From Arthrobacter sp. ISL-65 (GTDB taxonomy: Bacteria; Actinomycetota; Actinomycetes; Actinomycetales; Micrococcaceae), in NCBI RefSeq assembly GCF_018613795.1, contig NZ_JAGGPN010000040.1, positions 62,001-126,000 of the forward strand: 64,000 nucleotides of DNA, in the 5' to 3' direction. A program made the position numbers and the translations under genes. Numbering within the stretch: position 1 is the stretch's first letter; each line of letters starts with the position of its first letter. The notes below the pieces were generated by a model. It saw only the letters and a list, made by a program, of their open reading frames with translations. It made no database searches and was not told the origin of the DNA. Positions 52,054-59,971 of this stretch are shown piece after piece.

Positions 52054-52965
52054 TTATGGAGCAGGGATTTCCGAGGGCACGAAGATACTGATCCGGAACC
52101 GGGCGGAGACCCTGGTGGTTTGCGGAAGGCCGGCCAGCCGTTCGGTCAGTGTGGCACGGTCCGTGTGGTGGCCGGCAGGGCCCATGAGCGCGAGGTTGGC
52201 TACGTCCTCGGGAGAAAGCGACAGGTCCACGTCGATGTCCTGCGTCGACAGCGGCGAGAAGCGGCCTGCGAGCGCGTCGGCCAGGCGCTCGTCTTTGCCG
52301 GGGTCGATGCCCAGCATTCCGGCCCGGCTGGCGATTTCCCCGAGGTGGCCGGCTCGCGGCGTCACTACGATGAGCCTGCCCGTGGGTTTGAGTACGCGGG
52401 CGAACTCGGCCGGGCTGCGGGGCGCGAACACCACGGTGACGACGTCGACGGCGGCGTCCGGGAGCGGCAGTGGCTGCCAGACGTCACCCACCAGGTTGAT
52501 GGCTTCCGGGTTGAGTTTGGCGGCGCGGCGCAGGGCGAACTTGGAGATGTCCAGCCCGACGGCGGCCACGCCGTCGGCGCCGTCACCATGTTCCCTGTGC
52601 TTCAAGTGATCGTCCAGATAATCAAGGACCGCCCGCAGGTAGTGGCCCGTTCCTGTCCCGGAGTCGAGGACCGTCGGGGCGGGGCCGTTCAACGCCGGCT
52701 CGGCTGCCCGGGCCAGCGCCTCAGCCAACGGCCGGTAATGACCGGCGTCGAGGAAGGCTGCCCGTGCCGCAACCATCTCCGCGGTATCCGATTCGAAGGC
52801 GGTTCCCTTGCCCACCAGCAGGTTGAAGTACCCCTGCCGGGCGGCGTCGAAGCTGTGCCGCTCCCGGCACGCCAGCGCCCGGACCCGGCCGGTGCCGCCA
52901 TCGCCGACGGGTTGAAGATCCTGGCGGCAGACGGGACAAAGCAGAACGGGCAGGCGCGAGAGCAT
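52054..52965 (-). CDS. 23S rRNA (guanine-N1)-methyltransferase, RlmA family
   Basis: 303 residues. The N-terminal zinc-finger-like segment LLCPVCRQDL..LACRERHSFDAARQGYFNLL matches the RlmA(I)/RlmA(II)/TlrB family. The SAM-binding Rossmann part has VLDSGTGTGHYLRAVLDYL, GLDISKFALRRAAKL and VFAPRSPAEFARVLKPTGRLIVVTP. These enzymes methylate G745 or G748 of 23S rRNA; the TlrB branch gives tylosin resistance. Which position is modified cannot be told here. ATG 52965 has TAGGAT 7 nt upstream on the coding strand (leaderless). Confidence 0.88.
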   Translation of the reverse strand: MLSRLPVLLCPVCRQDLQPVGDGGTGRVRALACRERHSFDAARQGYFNLLVGKGTAFESDTAEMVAARAAFLDAGHYRPLAEALARAAEPALNGPAPTVLDSGTGTGHYLRAVLDYLDDHLKHREHGDGADGVAAVGLDISKFALRRAAKLNPEAINLVGDVWQPLPLPDAAVDVVTVVFAPRSPAEFARVLKPTGRLIVVTPRAGHLGEIASRAGMLGIDPGKDERLADALAGRFSPLSTQDIDVDLSLSPEDVANLALMGPAGHHTDRATLTERLAGLPQTTRVSARFRISIFVPSEIPAP

Positions 52966-52972
52966 GAGGACA

Positions 52973-52978
52973 ATCCTA
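52973..52978 (-). promoter_or_regulatory. Leaderless-type -10 (TAGGAT)
   Basis: On the reverse strand TAGGAT ends 7 nt before ATG 52965. Confidence 0.45.
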
Positions 52979-53026
52979 GGGCAGGTGTTTTCCGCGGCTA
53001 CCGTTCCGTGCCCTTGCCCGACCCGC

Positions 53027-53032
53027 TAGGCT
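53027..53032 (+). promoter_or_regulatory. Leaderless-type -10 (TAGGCT)
   Basis: TAGGCT ends 7 nt before ATG 53040 of the S9 peptidase, divergent from the TAGGAT box of the methyltransferase. Confidence 0.5.
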
Positions 53033-53039
53033 CACGTGG

Positions 53040-55124
53040 ATGAAGCCTGAACATCTGCCGCTGCTCAACTCCGTCTCCGTCCCCGCCGTGCACCCCGACG
53101 GCACCAGGGCCGTTGTGTCCGTCGTTCGGCCGGACTTTGACGCCGACTCCTACGTTGGCCAGCTATGGAGTGTGCCCCGGGACCCGGAAAAGCTGCCACG
53201 CCGCGTGACCCGGGGATTCCGCGACACGGCGCCGGCTTTTTCGCCGGACGGCCGGGTGCTGGCTTTCCTCCGCGCCGCCCCGGGAGGCAAGCCCCAGCTC
53301 CACGTGGTGGAGTCCGCCGGCGGGGAGCCGCAGGCCCTGACCGACAGCAAGATGGGCGTCAGCTCCTTCGCCTGGTCACCGGACTCCACCCGGCTCGTGT
53401 TCGGTTCCAGGGAACCGGAAGAAGGCCGCTACGGATCGCTCGACGGCGTGGCGTCCGGTGCCGAGGACGCGCGGTTGATCACGGATTACAAGTACAGGAT
53501 GAACGGCGTGGGCTACACCCGGGACAAGCCGCTGCAGCTTTTCCTGCTCGATGTTCCGGAACTGGGCGGGGAACCTTGGGTCAAGCCAGTGGGGCGCGCC
53601 GCTAAGCGAAGCGACAGCGGGACGGGCAAGAGCGGCAGCGAGAGTGAAAGTTCGGCGGAGTCCGGCGAGGAGTCCGGCGAGGATTCCGGCGGGTTCCCGG
53701 AGGCACGCCGGCTCACGACGTCGGCAACCGACCACACCGGCGCAACCTTCAGCAGCGACGGCAGCGCCATCTACTTTGTGGCGTCCCTCCACGAGGATGC
53801 CGACCAGGATCTGGTATCCGGGATCTACCGCGTAGCAGCCGACGGCGGCACCCCGGCTTTGGTGCCGGTCCCCAACTTGGGTGCCCAGACCGTTTCCGAC
53901 GTCCGGGAGTCGGCCGACGGGCGCTGGCTGTTCTTCACTGCCCAGGACCTGGGCAGCACCGGCCAGGACTTCGTTGCCAAGAACACGGTGCTCCATGCCA
54001 TGCCCACCGCCGGGGGCGACGCCACGGCCCTGAGTGACGCGGAGAACATGGACGTCGCAGCGCCCGGTGCCACCATCGGCCTCCGCGGCAAAGACAGTGC
54101 CCTGGTGCTCAACAATGCCCAGGGAACGGTGGAGCTGCTCGAATTCAGCGCCACGGGAGACCACTCCCTCCTCGTTCATGGTGACCGGGTGGTCGCCGGG
54201 GCCGGCGACGCTGCAGGCACGGTGTTCCTCAGCTACAGCGACGCCGCCACGGCGGGTGACGTGGGGGTCCTCGAAGACGGCCAGCTCCGGCTGCTCAGCG
54301 ATTTCTCCGCCGCCCTGCGGACCGAAGCAGGCATCATCGAACCGCAGGAGCTGACGTTTCCTGCCCCGGACGGCTACCCGGTCCACGGCTGGCTGGTTCT
54401 GCCGCCGGGCAAGGGACCCCACCCCGTGCTGCTGAACATCCACGGCGGACCCTTCGCGCAGTACACCACCGCGTTCTTCGACGAAGCACAGGTTTACGCG
54501 GCGGCGGGATACGCCGTGCTCATGTGCAATCCACGCGGCTCCGCCGGCTACGGCCAAGCCCACGGCCGGTCCATCAAGGAGCGGATGGGCACCGTGGACA
54601 TGCAGGACGTCCTCGCCTTCCTGGACGGTAGCCTCGAGAAGTTCGATTCCCTCGACGCCGGCGCCCTGGGGATCATGGGCGGTTCCTACGGCGGCTACCT
54701 CACGGCGTGGACCATCAGCCAGGACCACCGGTTCCAGGCAGCCATCGTGGAGCGGGGCTTCCTGGATCCCGTCAGCTTCACGGGTTCGTCGGACATCGGC
54801 TGGTTCTTCGGCGGTGAATACGTCGGCTCGGCAGCCGGGCAGGTGGCCGCACAAAGCCCCATGGCAACGGTTGCCGCGGTCCGGACGCCCACGCTGGTGA
54901 TCCACAGCGAGGACGACCTCCGCTGCCCGGTGGAACAGGGCCAGCGCTACTTCACTGCGCTCAAGCAGCAGGGCGTCGACTCCGCGTTTCTCGTGTTCCC
55001 GGGCGAGGACCACGAGTTGTCGCGCTCGGGAACGCCGCATCACCGGCGGCAGCGGTTCGAACAGATCCTGGCCTGGTGGGCGAAGTACCTGCCGACGGAC
55101 AACAACCGCTTAGGAAACGCCTGA
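53040..55124 (+). CDS. S9-family serine peptidase (acylaminoacyl-peptidase-like)
   Basis: 694 residues without a signal peptide. The N-terminal two thirds is a beta-propeller (WD40-like PD40 repeats such as APAFSPDGRVLAFLR and SSFAWSPDSTRLVFGS). The alpha/beta-hydrolase part starts at about 430 with HGGPFAQYTTAF. The triad is Ser in GIMGGSYGGYLTAW (about 548), Asp in IHSEDDLRCPVEQG and His in GEDHELSRSG. A Ser/Glu/Gly-rich low-complexity insert (about residues 192-220) interrupts the propeller. Probably trims acylated or short peptides in the cytoplasm. Confidence 0.9.
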   Translation: MKPEHLPLLNSVSVPAVHPDGTRAVVSVVRPDFDADSYVGQLWSVPRDPEKLPRRVTRGFRDTAPAFSPDGRVLAFLRAAPGGKPQLHVVESAGGEPQALTDSKMGVSSFAWSPDSTRLVFGSREPEEGRYGSLDGVASGAEDARLITDYKYRMNGVGYTRDKPLQLFLLDVPELGGEPWVKPVGRAAKRSDSGTGKSGSESESSAESGEESGEDSGGFPEARRLTTSATDHTGATFSSDGSAIYFVASLHEDADQDLVSGIYRVAADGGTPALVPVPNLGAQTVSDVRESADGRWLFFTAQDLGSTGQDFVAKNTVLHAMPTAGGDATALSDAENMDVAAPGATIGLRGKDSALVLNNAQGTVELLEFSATGDHSLLVHGDRVVAGAGDAAGTVFLSYSDAATAGDVGVLEDGQLRLLSDFSAALRTEAGIIEPQELTFPAPDGYPVHGWLVLPPGKGPHPVLLNIHGGPFAQYTTAFFDEAQVYAAAGYAVLMCNPRGSAGYGQAHGRSIKERMGTVDMQDVLAFLDGSLEKFDSLDAGALGIMGGSYGGYLTAWTISQDHRFQAAIVERGFLDPVSFTGSSDIGWFFGGEYVGSAAGQVAAQSPMATVAAVRTPTLVIHSEDDLRCPVEQGQRYFTALKQQGVDSAFLVFPGEDHELSRSGTPHHRRQRFEQILAWWAKYLPTDNNRLGNA

Positions 55125-55165
55125 ATGGACTCGGCCCCAGCCGCCGCCGTCCAAGCCGCCCCTAC

Positions 55166-55855
55166 CTAATCCGTGAGGGCTTCCCGGCGGGCCTGCGCGC
55201 TTGCCGGGAAGCCAAGCTCCCGGCTTGCCGTAGCGATGCCCGGTTCCGCCCAGCGCGTGGCGTACTCGCTGTTCGTGCTGAGCGAGCGGAGCTCGGCCCG
55301 GTCGATGTAGAGCCTGCCGTTGAGGTGGTCGGTTTCGTGCTGCACGATCCGCGCCTGCCAGCCGCTGAAGTCTTTGGTGACCTGCCCGCCGTCGGGCGTT
55401 ACATACTCCAGCCGCACGCTTTCGGGACGTTCCACCACAGCCTGCAGTCCGGACAGCGACAGGCAACCTTCGAAGAAGGCGGCGGTCCCGTTTCCCAGGC
55501 GGGAGTAGGACGGATTCAGCATGGCGAAGAACTCCAGCGGCGCCCTGCCGCGGGCCGCAGCCGTGACCTCGTCGATCTCAAACTGGTCCTCAAGGACGGC
55601 CAGCTGCAGCGGAACACCCAGCTGCGGAGCCGCCAGCCCGACGCCCGGCGCGGCGTGCATGGCCTTCCTCATCAGGACGATCAGCTGGCTGAGCTCGTCC
55701 GGCTCCAACTGGCCCTCGAAGGGAGCCGCATGTTGCCGCAGGACCGGGTGCCCGGCCTGCACGATGGGCGGCAAGTCCTCTGCGGCCAAAAGTTCCTGCA
55801 CTGTTTCCCTGATGCGGGCGGGGCTATAGGTCGTGGGCGGAGCTGCGTGGGTCAT
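55166..55855 (-). CDS. def: Peptide deformylase
   Basis: 229 residues. The three catalytic motifs are present: GVGLAAPQLGVP (motif I, Gln), EGCLSLSG (motif II, metal-binding Cys) and QHETDHLNG (motif III, HExxH). It removes the N-formyl group from nascent proteins. It is longer than the usual 165-190 residues because of an N-terminal extension of about 45 residues and a C-terminal tail. The coding-strand TAGGCT lies 6 nt before ATG 55855 with no ribosome site, so the message is likely leaderless. Confidence 0.93.
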   Translation of the reverse strand: MTHAAPPTTYSPARIRETVQELLAAEDLPPIVQAGHPVLRQHAAPFEGQLEPDELSQLIVLMRKAMHAAPGVGLAAPQLGVPLQLAVLEDQFEIDEVTAAARGRAPLEFFAMLNPSYSRLGNGTAAFFEGCLSLSGLQAVVERPESVRLEYVTPDGGQVTKDFSGWQARIVQHETDHLNGRLYIDRAELRSLSTNSEYATRWAEPGIATASRELGFPASAQARREALTD

Positions 55856-55861
55856 GGGGAC

Positions 55862-55867
55862 AGCCTA
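55862..55867 (-). promoter_or_regulatory. Leaderless-type -10 (TAGGCT)
   Basis: On the reverse strand TAGGCT ends 6 nt before the deformylase ATG. Confidence 0.5.
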
Positions 55868-55930
55868 GTGCTGTCTTGTGCAGTGCTGTGCAGTCTTGGG
55901 CTGTGCCGTCTTGTGCCGCGCCGTGGCGCG

Positions 55931-57064
55931 CTACTGCATGGTGAAGCGCCGGGCCACGAGGGCATTGAAGGCCGGTACAGCGGCGGCACGGGCAATCACC
56001 GCATTCCGTGGCCGCAGCAGACCGACCGGAAGGGGCCGGCCAAGTGCCATGTTCACCTCGGCCTGGCGTTTGGCCGCGGCTGCCGCCCGGCGTCGTGAGG
56101 TATCGAAGCGCCGGAGGGCTTCAGCGGAAGGCTCCGCACGCAGGACGGCGAGGATCGCCGGCAGCAGCGCTTCTGCGTCCAGCCAGCCAAGGTTCATCCC
56201 CTGCCCGCCGATGGGGCTGACCTCGTGCGCCGCATCACCGATCAGTGCCGTCCGGCCAGAAACCATGCGCGCGGCCAGCCGCGCACGGACACTGAAGCTG
56301 CTGAGCATGGTGTTCGCATCGGGGTCCAGCTCCACGCGGGTTCTGCGGGCAACAAGCGCCGCCAACTGCTCCGCGTCTGGGCTGGCCGGCGGGCTGCCCA
56401 GCCGGACTACCCAGCGGCGGACGCCGCCGGGGAGCGGGAAGGACTCCACGATGCCGTGGCTTTCCAGGAACAGCGCGGCATCGCAGCCATAGGGGCTGGA
56501 GTCGGGATAGTCACCCATCAGGTAGTGGTCCGGATACAGTTTCTCCGGCGCCGCGACCGCTAGAAGGGACCGCATCGTCGAGTAGGCGCCGTCGGCGCCC
56601 ACGGCGAACGCGGCGGAGTGGCTGGAGACGGCCCCAACAGTGGTGACGCTGAGCGTGACCCGGGCGCCGTCGTCGTGCATTCCCGTAACGCGGGCGTCCC
56701 GGAGCAGGGCGCCGCCGTCCAACTCCCGGAGCCGCCGCTCCAGGACCTCCTCCGTCACGGGCTGGGGCACGGCGAGGACGAACGGGTACCGGTGGGAGAC
56801 CGGAGCGAACGGCATGTGCGCGATCCTCCGGCCGTTGCTGACGGCGAAGCCTTGGCGGATCGGAACGCCCCGGCCGATCAGCTCCTGGGCAACGCCGATG
56901 CGCTCCAGGGCGGCGAGCGCCGGCGGATGGATCCCGATGGCCCTGGTGTGGGCATTCCGTCCGGTCCGCCTTTCCAGGACCCGCACCGCGACGCCGTGCT
57001 GCAGCAGCAGCGAACCCATGAAGAGACCAACCGGCCCGCCGCCCACGATCAGCACATCGGTCAT
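55931..57064 (-). CDS. FAD-dependent monooxygenase of the PKS cassette
   Basis: 377 residues. N-terminal FAD fingerprint DVLIVGGGPVGLFMGSLL (GxGxxG) and the second FAD motif RTALIGDAAHEVSPIGGQGMNLG (GD motif) place it in the PheA/UbiH aromatic hydroxylase family; a DG-type motif lies in FAVGADGAYSTMRSLL. It overlaps the upstream methyltransferase by 4 bp (ATGA). Together with the type III PKS and methyltransferase it resembles the Streptomyces srsABC operon, where SrsC hydroxylates a methylated alkylresorcinol. The substrate is inferred from context only. Confidence 0.87.
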   Translation of the reverse strand: MTDVLIVGGGPVGLFMGSLLLQHGVAVRVLERRTGRNAHTRAIGIHPPALAALERIGVAQELIGRGVPIRQGFAVSNGRRIAHMPFAPVSHRYPFVLAVPQPVTEEVLERRLRELDGGALLRDARVTGMHDDGARVTLSVTTVGAVSSHSAAFAVGADGAYSTMRSLLAVAAPEKLYPDHYLMGDYPDSSPYGCDAALFLESHGIVESFPLPGGVRRWVVRLGSPPASPDAEQLAALVARRTRVELDPDANTMLSSFSVRARLAARMVSGRTALIGDAAHEVSPIGGQGMNLGWLDAEALLPAILAVLRAEPSAEALRRFDTSRRRAAAAAKRQAEVNMALGRPLPVGLLRPRNAVIARAAAVPAFNALVARRFTMQ

Positions 57065-57777
57065 GCCGGGCGTCGCCGGTGGGTGAGCAGGCAGTGGAAG
57101 GGGGAGTGCGGTTCCACCGTCCAGCCGGCGGGGACCACGGCGGCCAGCTCCCGTACGGTGTAGCTGCGCCTGATCGAAGTCAGTCCGTCTCCGCGTATGT
57201 AGGAGCCGGTGAGCGGCAGGGCGCCGGCACTGAACAGCGCATAGGCAGCTGCACTCCGGCTGAGATCGTTGTGCAGGACCAGGCAGCGGGCCAGCCCGGC
57301 GGAGTCGTCCAGGAATGACTGCAGTTGCGGCGGGGTCAGGTGGTGCAGCACGTGGTTGGAGATGACGACGTCGTAGGACCTGCCCTCGGCGAGCAGATCG
57401 CCGCTACTCGCCTGGCGGAATTCGACACCATGGACGGGCTTGCGGCCGGCGGCGAAGCGGAAGGCCCTTGCATCCGGGTCAATCCCGGTCACCTGGAGCT
57501 GGATGCCGTCCCTGGCCGCCCAGCGGGCGAGCATCACGGCGAGGTCGCCGCCGCCGCAGCCGACGTCCAGCAGCGTTGCCGTGCCCACGCCTGCCAGCTG
57601 CGCGCGGACTCTGGTGCGGTACAGCCGGCGCCAGCCGGAGACCACGCGGTTCACCAGTGCGAATTGCTCGTAGGTGCGTTGAAGCCGTTCCGGATCGCAG
57701 TCCGGCCGGTCCATCTCCTCGACGGTGTCCGTGTCCCGTAGGCCGAGGATGCCTGGGCCGCTTCCTGGGATCTTCAC
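57061..57777 (-). CDS. SAM-dependent methyltransferase of the PKS cassette
   Basis: 238 residues from GTG 57777, 5 nt after the PKS stop. Class I Rossmann fold: TLLDVGCGGGDLAVMLARWA (motif I), GIDPDARAFRFAAG (motif II), and YDVVISNHVLHHL (motif IV region). A later ATG (MDRPDCD) is an alternative start. In the srs operon the middle gene also encodes a methyltransferase, though of a different, membrane type. The likely substrate is the phenolic product of the adjacent PKS. Confidence 0.85.
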   Translation of the reverse strand: MKIPGSGPGILGLRDTDTVEEMDRPDCDPERLQRTYEQFALVNRVVSGWRRLYRTRVRAQLAGVGTATLLDVGCGGGDLAVMLARWAARDGIQLQVTGIDPDARAFRFAAGRKPVHGVEFRQASSGDLLAEGRSYDVVISNHVLHHLTPPQLQSFLDDSAGLARCLVLHNDLSRSAAAYALFSAGALPLTGSYIRGDGLTSIRRSYTVRELAAVVPAGWTVEPHSPFHCLLTHRRRPA

Positions 57778-57782
57778 GACCG

Positions 57783-58964
57783 TCAGGCCAGGGACGGCTC
57801 GGCCTCGCCGGCCACGGCGTCAAGCTCACTGGCTGGTTGCTTCACCTTGGTGAACAGCCCGGTTTCCACAGTCAGTCCGGGGCCGAAGGCCATGGAACAG
57901 ATGCGTTCGGCCCCCTCCCGCGACGGAAGATCCAGGATGTGCTTGAGGACGAAGAGCACCGTGGCGCTGCTCATGTTGCCGTAGTTCCGCAGGGTTTCGC
58001 GGGCCGGACGCAGCTGCTCGTCGGTGAGGTCCAGCCGGGACTGCACCTTGTCCAGGATGCTGCGGCCGCCCGGGTGGATGGCCCAGTGGGTGATGTCGCG
58101 GTAGGCGAGTTCCCGCAGGGAGGCGTCGCGTGCCAGCAGCGGCTCGAGCGCGCCCACAATGTGCTCGTCGATGATGTGCGGCACATAGTTGCCGAGCACC
58201 ATCTCAAAGCCTTCATCGCCGATGTTCCAGGCCATTGAGTCCTCACCTACGGGAGTCAGGACCGTCTCGAAGTGGTCCAGTTGGAGCAGCGGCGGGGACT
58301 CCAGGTCCACGCGTGCCGTCACGACGGCGGCCGCCGCACCGTCCGCAAACAGTGCAGATCCCATGATCGTGTCGGGATCGTTGGAGGTCCGGACGTGCAG
58401 GGAGCACAGTTCGGCGCACACGACGAGCACAACCGCCGTGGGATCCGCCTCGCAGAATGACTTGGCCGCACGGAGCGCCGGAAACGCTGCGTAGCAGCCC
58501 ATGAAGCCCAGGTGGTAGCGCTGCACCGCAGGGTTGAGCCCGAGGGCGCGGACAATCTTGTAGTCGGGGCCGGGATTGAAAAATCCGGTGCAGGAGACCG
58601 TGATGAGGTGGGTGATGTCCAGCGGATCAATACCGTCGCATTTGGATACGGCCGCGTCCGCCGCATCGATGAAAAGCTTCGTTGCTTCCTCGGCGAAGAG
58701 GTTGTTGCGTGCCTTGGTGCTGGGGCTCCGCAGCAGGCCGGTCTCGGGATCGAAAAACTGCGGATTTTCGGCGGTGGAAGCCAAGGTCAGTTCGCGGACT
58801 GCCGTGTACCGGGTGTCGATGGCGGCGGAATCAAAGCACGTGGACACGAGCCGTGAGCCAAGGCGTGTCAGGCCGGGCTGGGCTGCGAACACGTCACGGG
58901 CCTCGTGCTGGATGAGCAGAGTCGGCGGAACTGCAGTTTCGAGGGCTCTCACATAGACCGTCAT
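57783..58964 (-). CDS. Type III polyketide synthase
   Basis: 393 residues from ATG 58964 (MTVYVRALETAVPP), chosen because the family starts here; an upstream extension is unsupported. The catalytic triad is Cys in HLGFMGCYAAFPALR (about 156), His in HWAIHPGGRSILD and Asn in NYGNMSSATVLFVL. The VSCTGFFNPGPDYKIV segment is also conserved. Such enzymes condense malonyl-CoA units on acyl starters to resorcinols, pyrones or phloroglucinols. First gene of an operon with a methyltransferase and FAD hydroxylase; it diverges from an AraC-type regulator. The product is unknown. Confidence 0.9.
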   Translation of the reverse strand: MTVYVRALETAVPPTLLIQHEARDVFAAQPGLTRLGSRLVSTCFDSAAIDTRYTAVRELTLASTAENPQFFDPETGLLRSPSTKARNNLFAEEATKLFIDAADAAVSKCDGIDPLDITHLITVSCTGFFNPGPDYKIVRALGLNPAVQRYHLGFMGCYAAFPALRAAKSFCEADPTAVVLVVCAELCSLHVRTSNDPDTIMGSALFADGAAAAVVTARVDLESPPLLQLDHFETVLTPVGEDSMAWNIGDEGFEMVLGNYVPHIIDEHIVGALEPLLARDASLRELAYRDITHWAIHPGGRSILDKVQSRLDLTDEQLRPARETLRNYGNMSSATVLFVLKHILDLPSREGAERICSMAFGPGLTVETGLFTKVKQPASELDAVAGEAEPSLA

Positions 58965-59017
58965 TCGTTCATTCTTAACGAGAGCGCAGGATAAGACAAT
59001 GGATTGGACTGGGCTCC

Positions 59018-59047
59018 GACTGGACAACTCCGGACTGGACAACTCCC
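59018..59047. repeat. Tandem 15-bp direct repeat in a divergent promoter
   Basis: Two adjacent copies of GACTGGACAACTCC(G/C), 59018-59032 and 59033-59047, within the 107 bp between the divergent PKS and AraC genes. Candidate operator for the AraC protein. Confidence 0.65.
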
Positions 59048-59071
59048 GCCGGACGTAGCACCATCTCGACT

Positions 59072-59515
59072 GTGACCAGCAAACCCGCCGCAGCTCAGCG
59101 CTTGGACGATCTGGCGCTGCTGCGCCGCGTCCGTGACCGCATCGACAGGGAGTACGCCCAGCCGCTGGACGTCGAGGCGCTGGCCCGTGGCGTGAACATG
59201 TCGGCCGGACATCTCAGCCGGCAGTTCCGGGAGGCCTACGGCGAGCCCCCGTACAGCTACCTGATGACGCGGCGCATTGAGCGGGCGATGGCGCTGCTGA
59301 GGCGCGGCGACCTCAGCGTCACCGAGGTGTGCTTCGCCGTCGGCTGTTCCTCGCTGGGGACGTTCAGCAGCCGCTTCACCGAACTGGTCGGCATGCCGCC
59401 CAGTTCGTACCGGACACAGGCCGCGGAGGAGACGGCTGGCATGCCGTCATGCGTGGTGAAACAGGTGAGCAGACCGGTCAGGAATCGAGAAGCGGTCCCG
59501 TCGGGCCGCGCCTAG
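59072..59515 (+). CDS. Short AraC-family regulator (DNA-binding domain only)
   Basis: 147 residues, GTG start. It holds both helix-turn-helix units of the AraC/XylS C-terminal domain (LDVEALARGVNMSAGHLSRQFREAYGEPPY and LSVTEVCFAVGCSSLGTFSSRFTELVGMPPSSYR) but no separate ligand-binding domain. The VOC protein gene begins 10 nt after its stop, with a TAGACT box overlapping its end. AraC-VOC-UvrA-like runs occur in other actinobacteria. It could control the downstream genes, the divergent PKS operon, or both. Confidence 0.88.
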   Translation: MTSKPAAAQRLDDLALLRRVRDRIDREYAQPLDVEALARGVNMSAGHLSRQFREAYGEPPYSYLMTRRIERAMALLRRGDLSVTEVCFAVGCSSLGTFSSRFTELVGMPPSSYRTQAAEETAGMPSCVVKQVSRPVRNREAVPSGRA

Positions 59516-59518
59516 ACT
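59513..59518 (+). promoter_or_regulatory. Leaderless-type -10 (TAGACT)
   Basis: TAGACT ends 7 nt before ATG 59526 of the VOC gene and overlaps the araC stop, so the VOC gene may have its own promoter. Confidence 0.45.
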
Positions 59519-59525
59519 GGGCGGC

Positions 59526-59936
59526 ATGAACCTCACCATTCACTGGACATTCCTTCCGCATAGCGACGCCGACGCCTCACTGGCGTTCTATCGCGACACC
59601 CTCGGGTTCGAGCTCCGCAACGATGTGGGATACGGCGGAATGCGCTGGCTCACCATCGGTCCTCCGGACCAGCCCGGCACGTCCATTGTCCTGGAACCGC
59701 CGGCCGCCGACCCGGGGATCACCGAGGACGAGCGGCGCACCATCACCGAAATGATGGCCAAGGGCACCTACGCCCGCCTCGTGCTCGGCACGCCGGACCT
59801 GGACGGCACGTTCGAGAAGGTGCAGGCCAGCGGCGCCGAGGTGGTCCAGGAGCCCACCCAACAGCCGTATGGTGTCCGCGACTGCGCCTTCCGCGATCCG
59901 GCCGGGAACCTGATCCGCATCAACGAGGTTAGCTAA
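59526..59936 (+). CDS. VOC-family (glyoxalase/bleomycin-resistance-like) protein
   Basis: 136 residues with two beta-alpha-beta-beta-beta units: HWTFLPHSDADASLAFYRDTLGFELRNDV in the first and FEKVQASGAEVVQEPTQQPYGVRDCAFRDPAGNLIRINE in the second. The C-terminal RDPAGNLIRI with its metal-position Glu is typical. Proteins of this fold bind drugs or catalyse small-molecule reactions. It lies between an AraC regulator and a UvrA-like ATPase, an arrangement suggesting a stress or drug-response operon. Ligand unknown. Confidence 0.87.
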   Translation: MNLTIHWTFLPHSDADASLAFYRDTLGFELRNDVGYGGMRWLTIGPPDQPGTSIVLEPPAADPGITEDERRTITEMMAKGTYARLVLGTPDLDGTFEKVQASGAEVVQEPTQQPYGVRDCAFRDPAGNLIRINEVS

Positions 59937-59971
59937 ACCCCGCTACTATCCGTTCAACAGATGGAGAGACG

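Noticed and set aside
53376..55043. 555-codon frame antisense to the S9 peptidase
   Set aside because: Shadow of a peptidase with a complete catalytic triad on the other strand.
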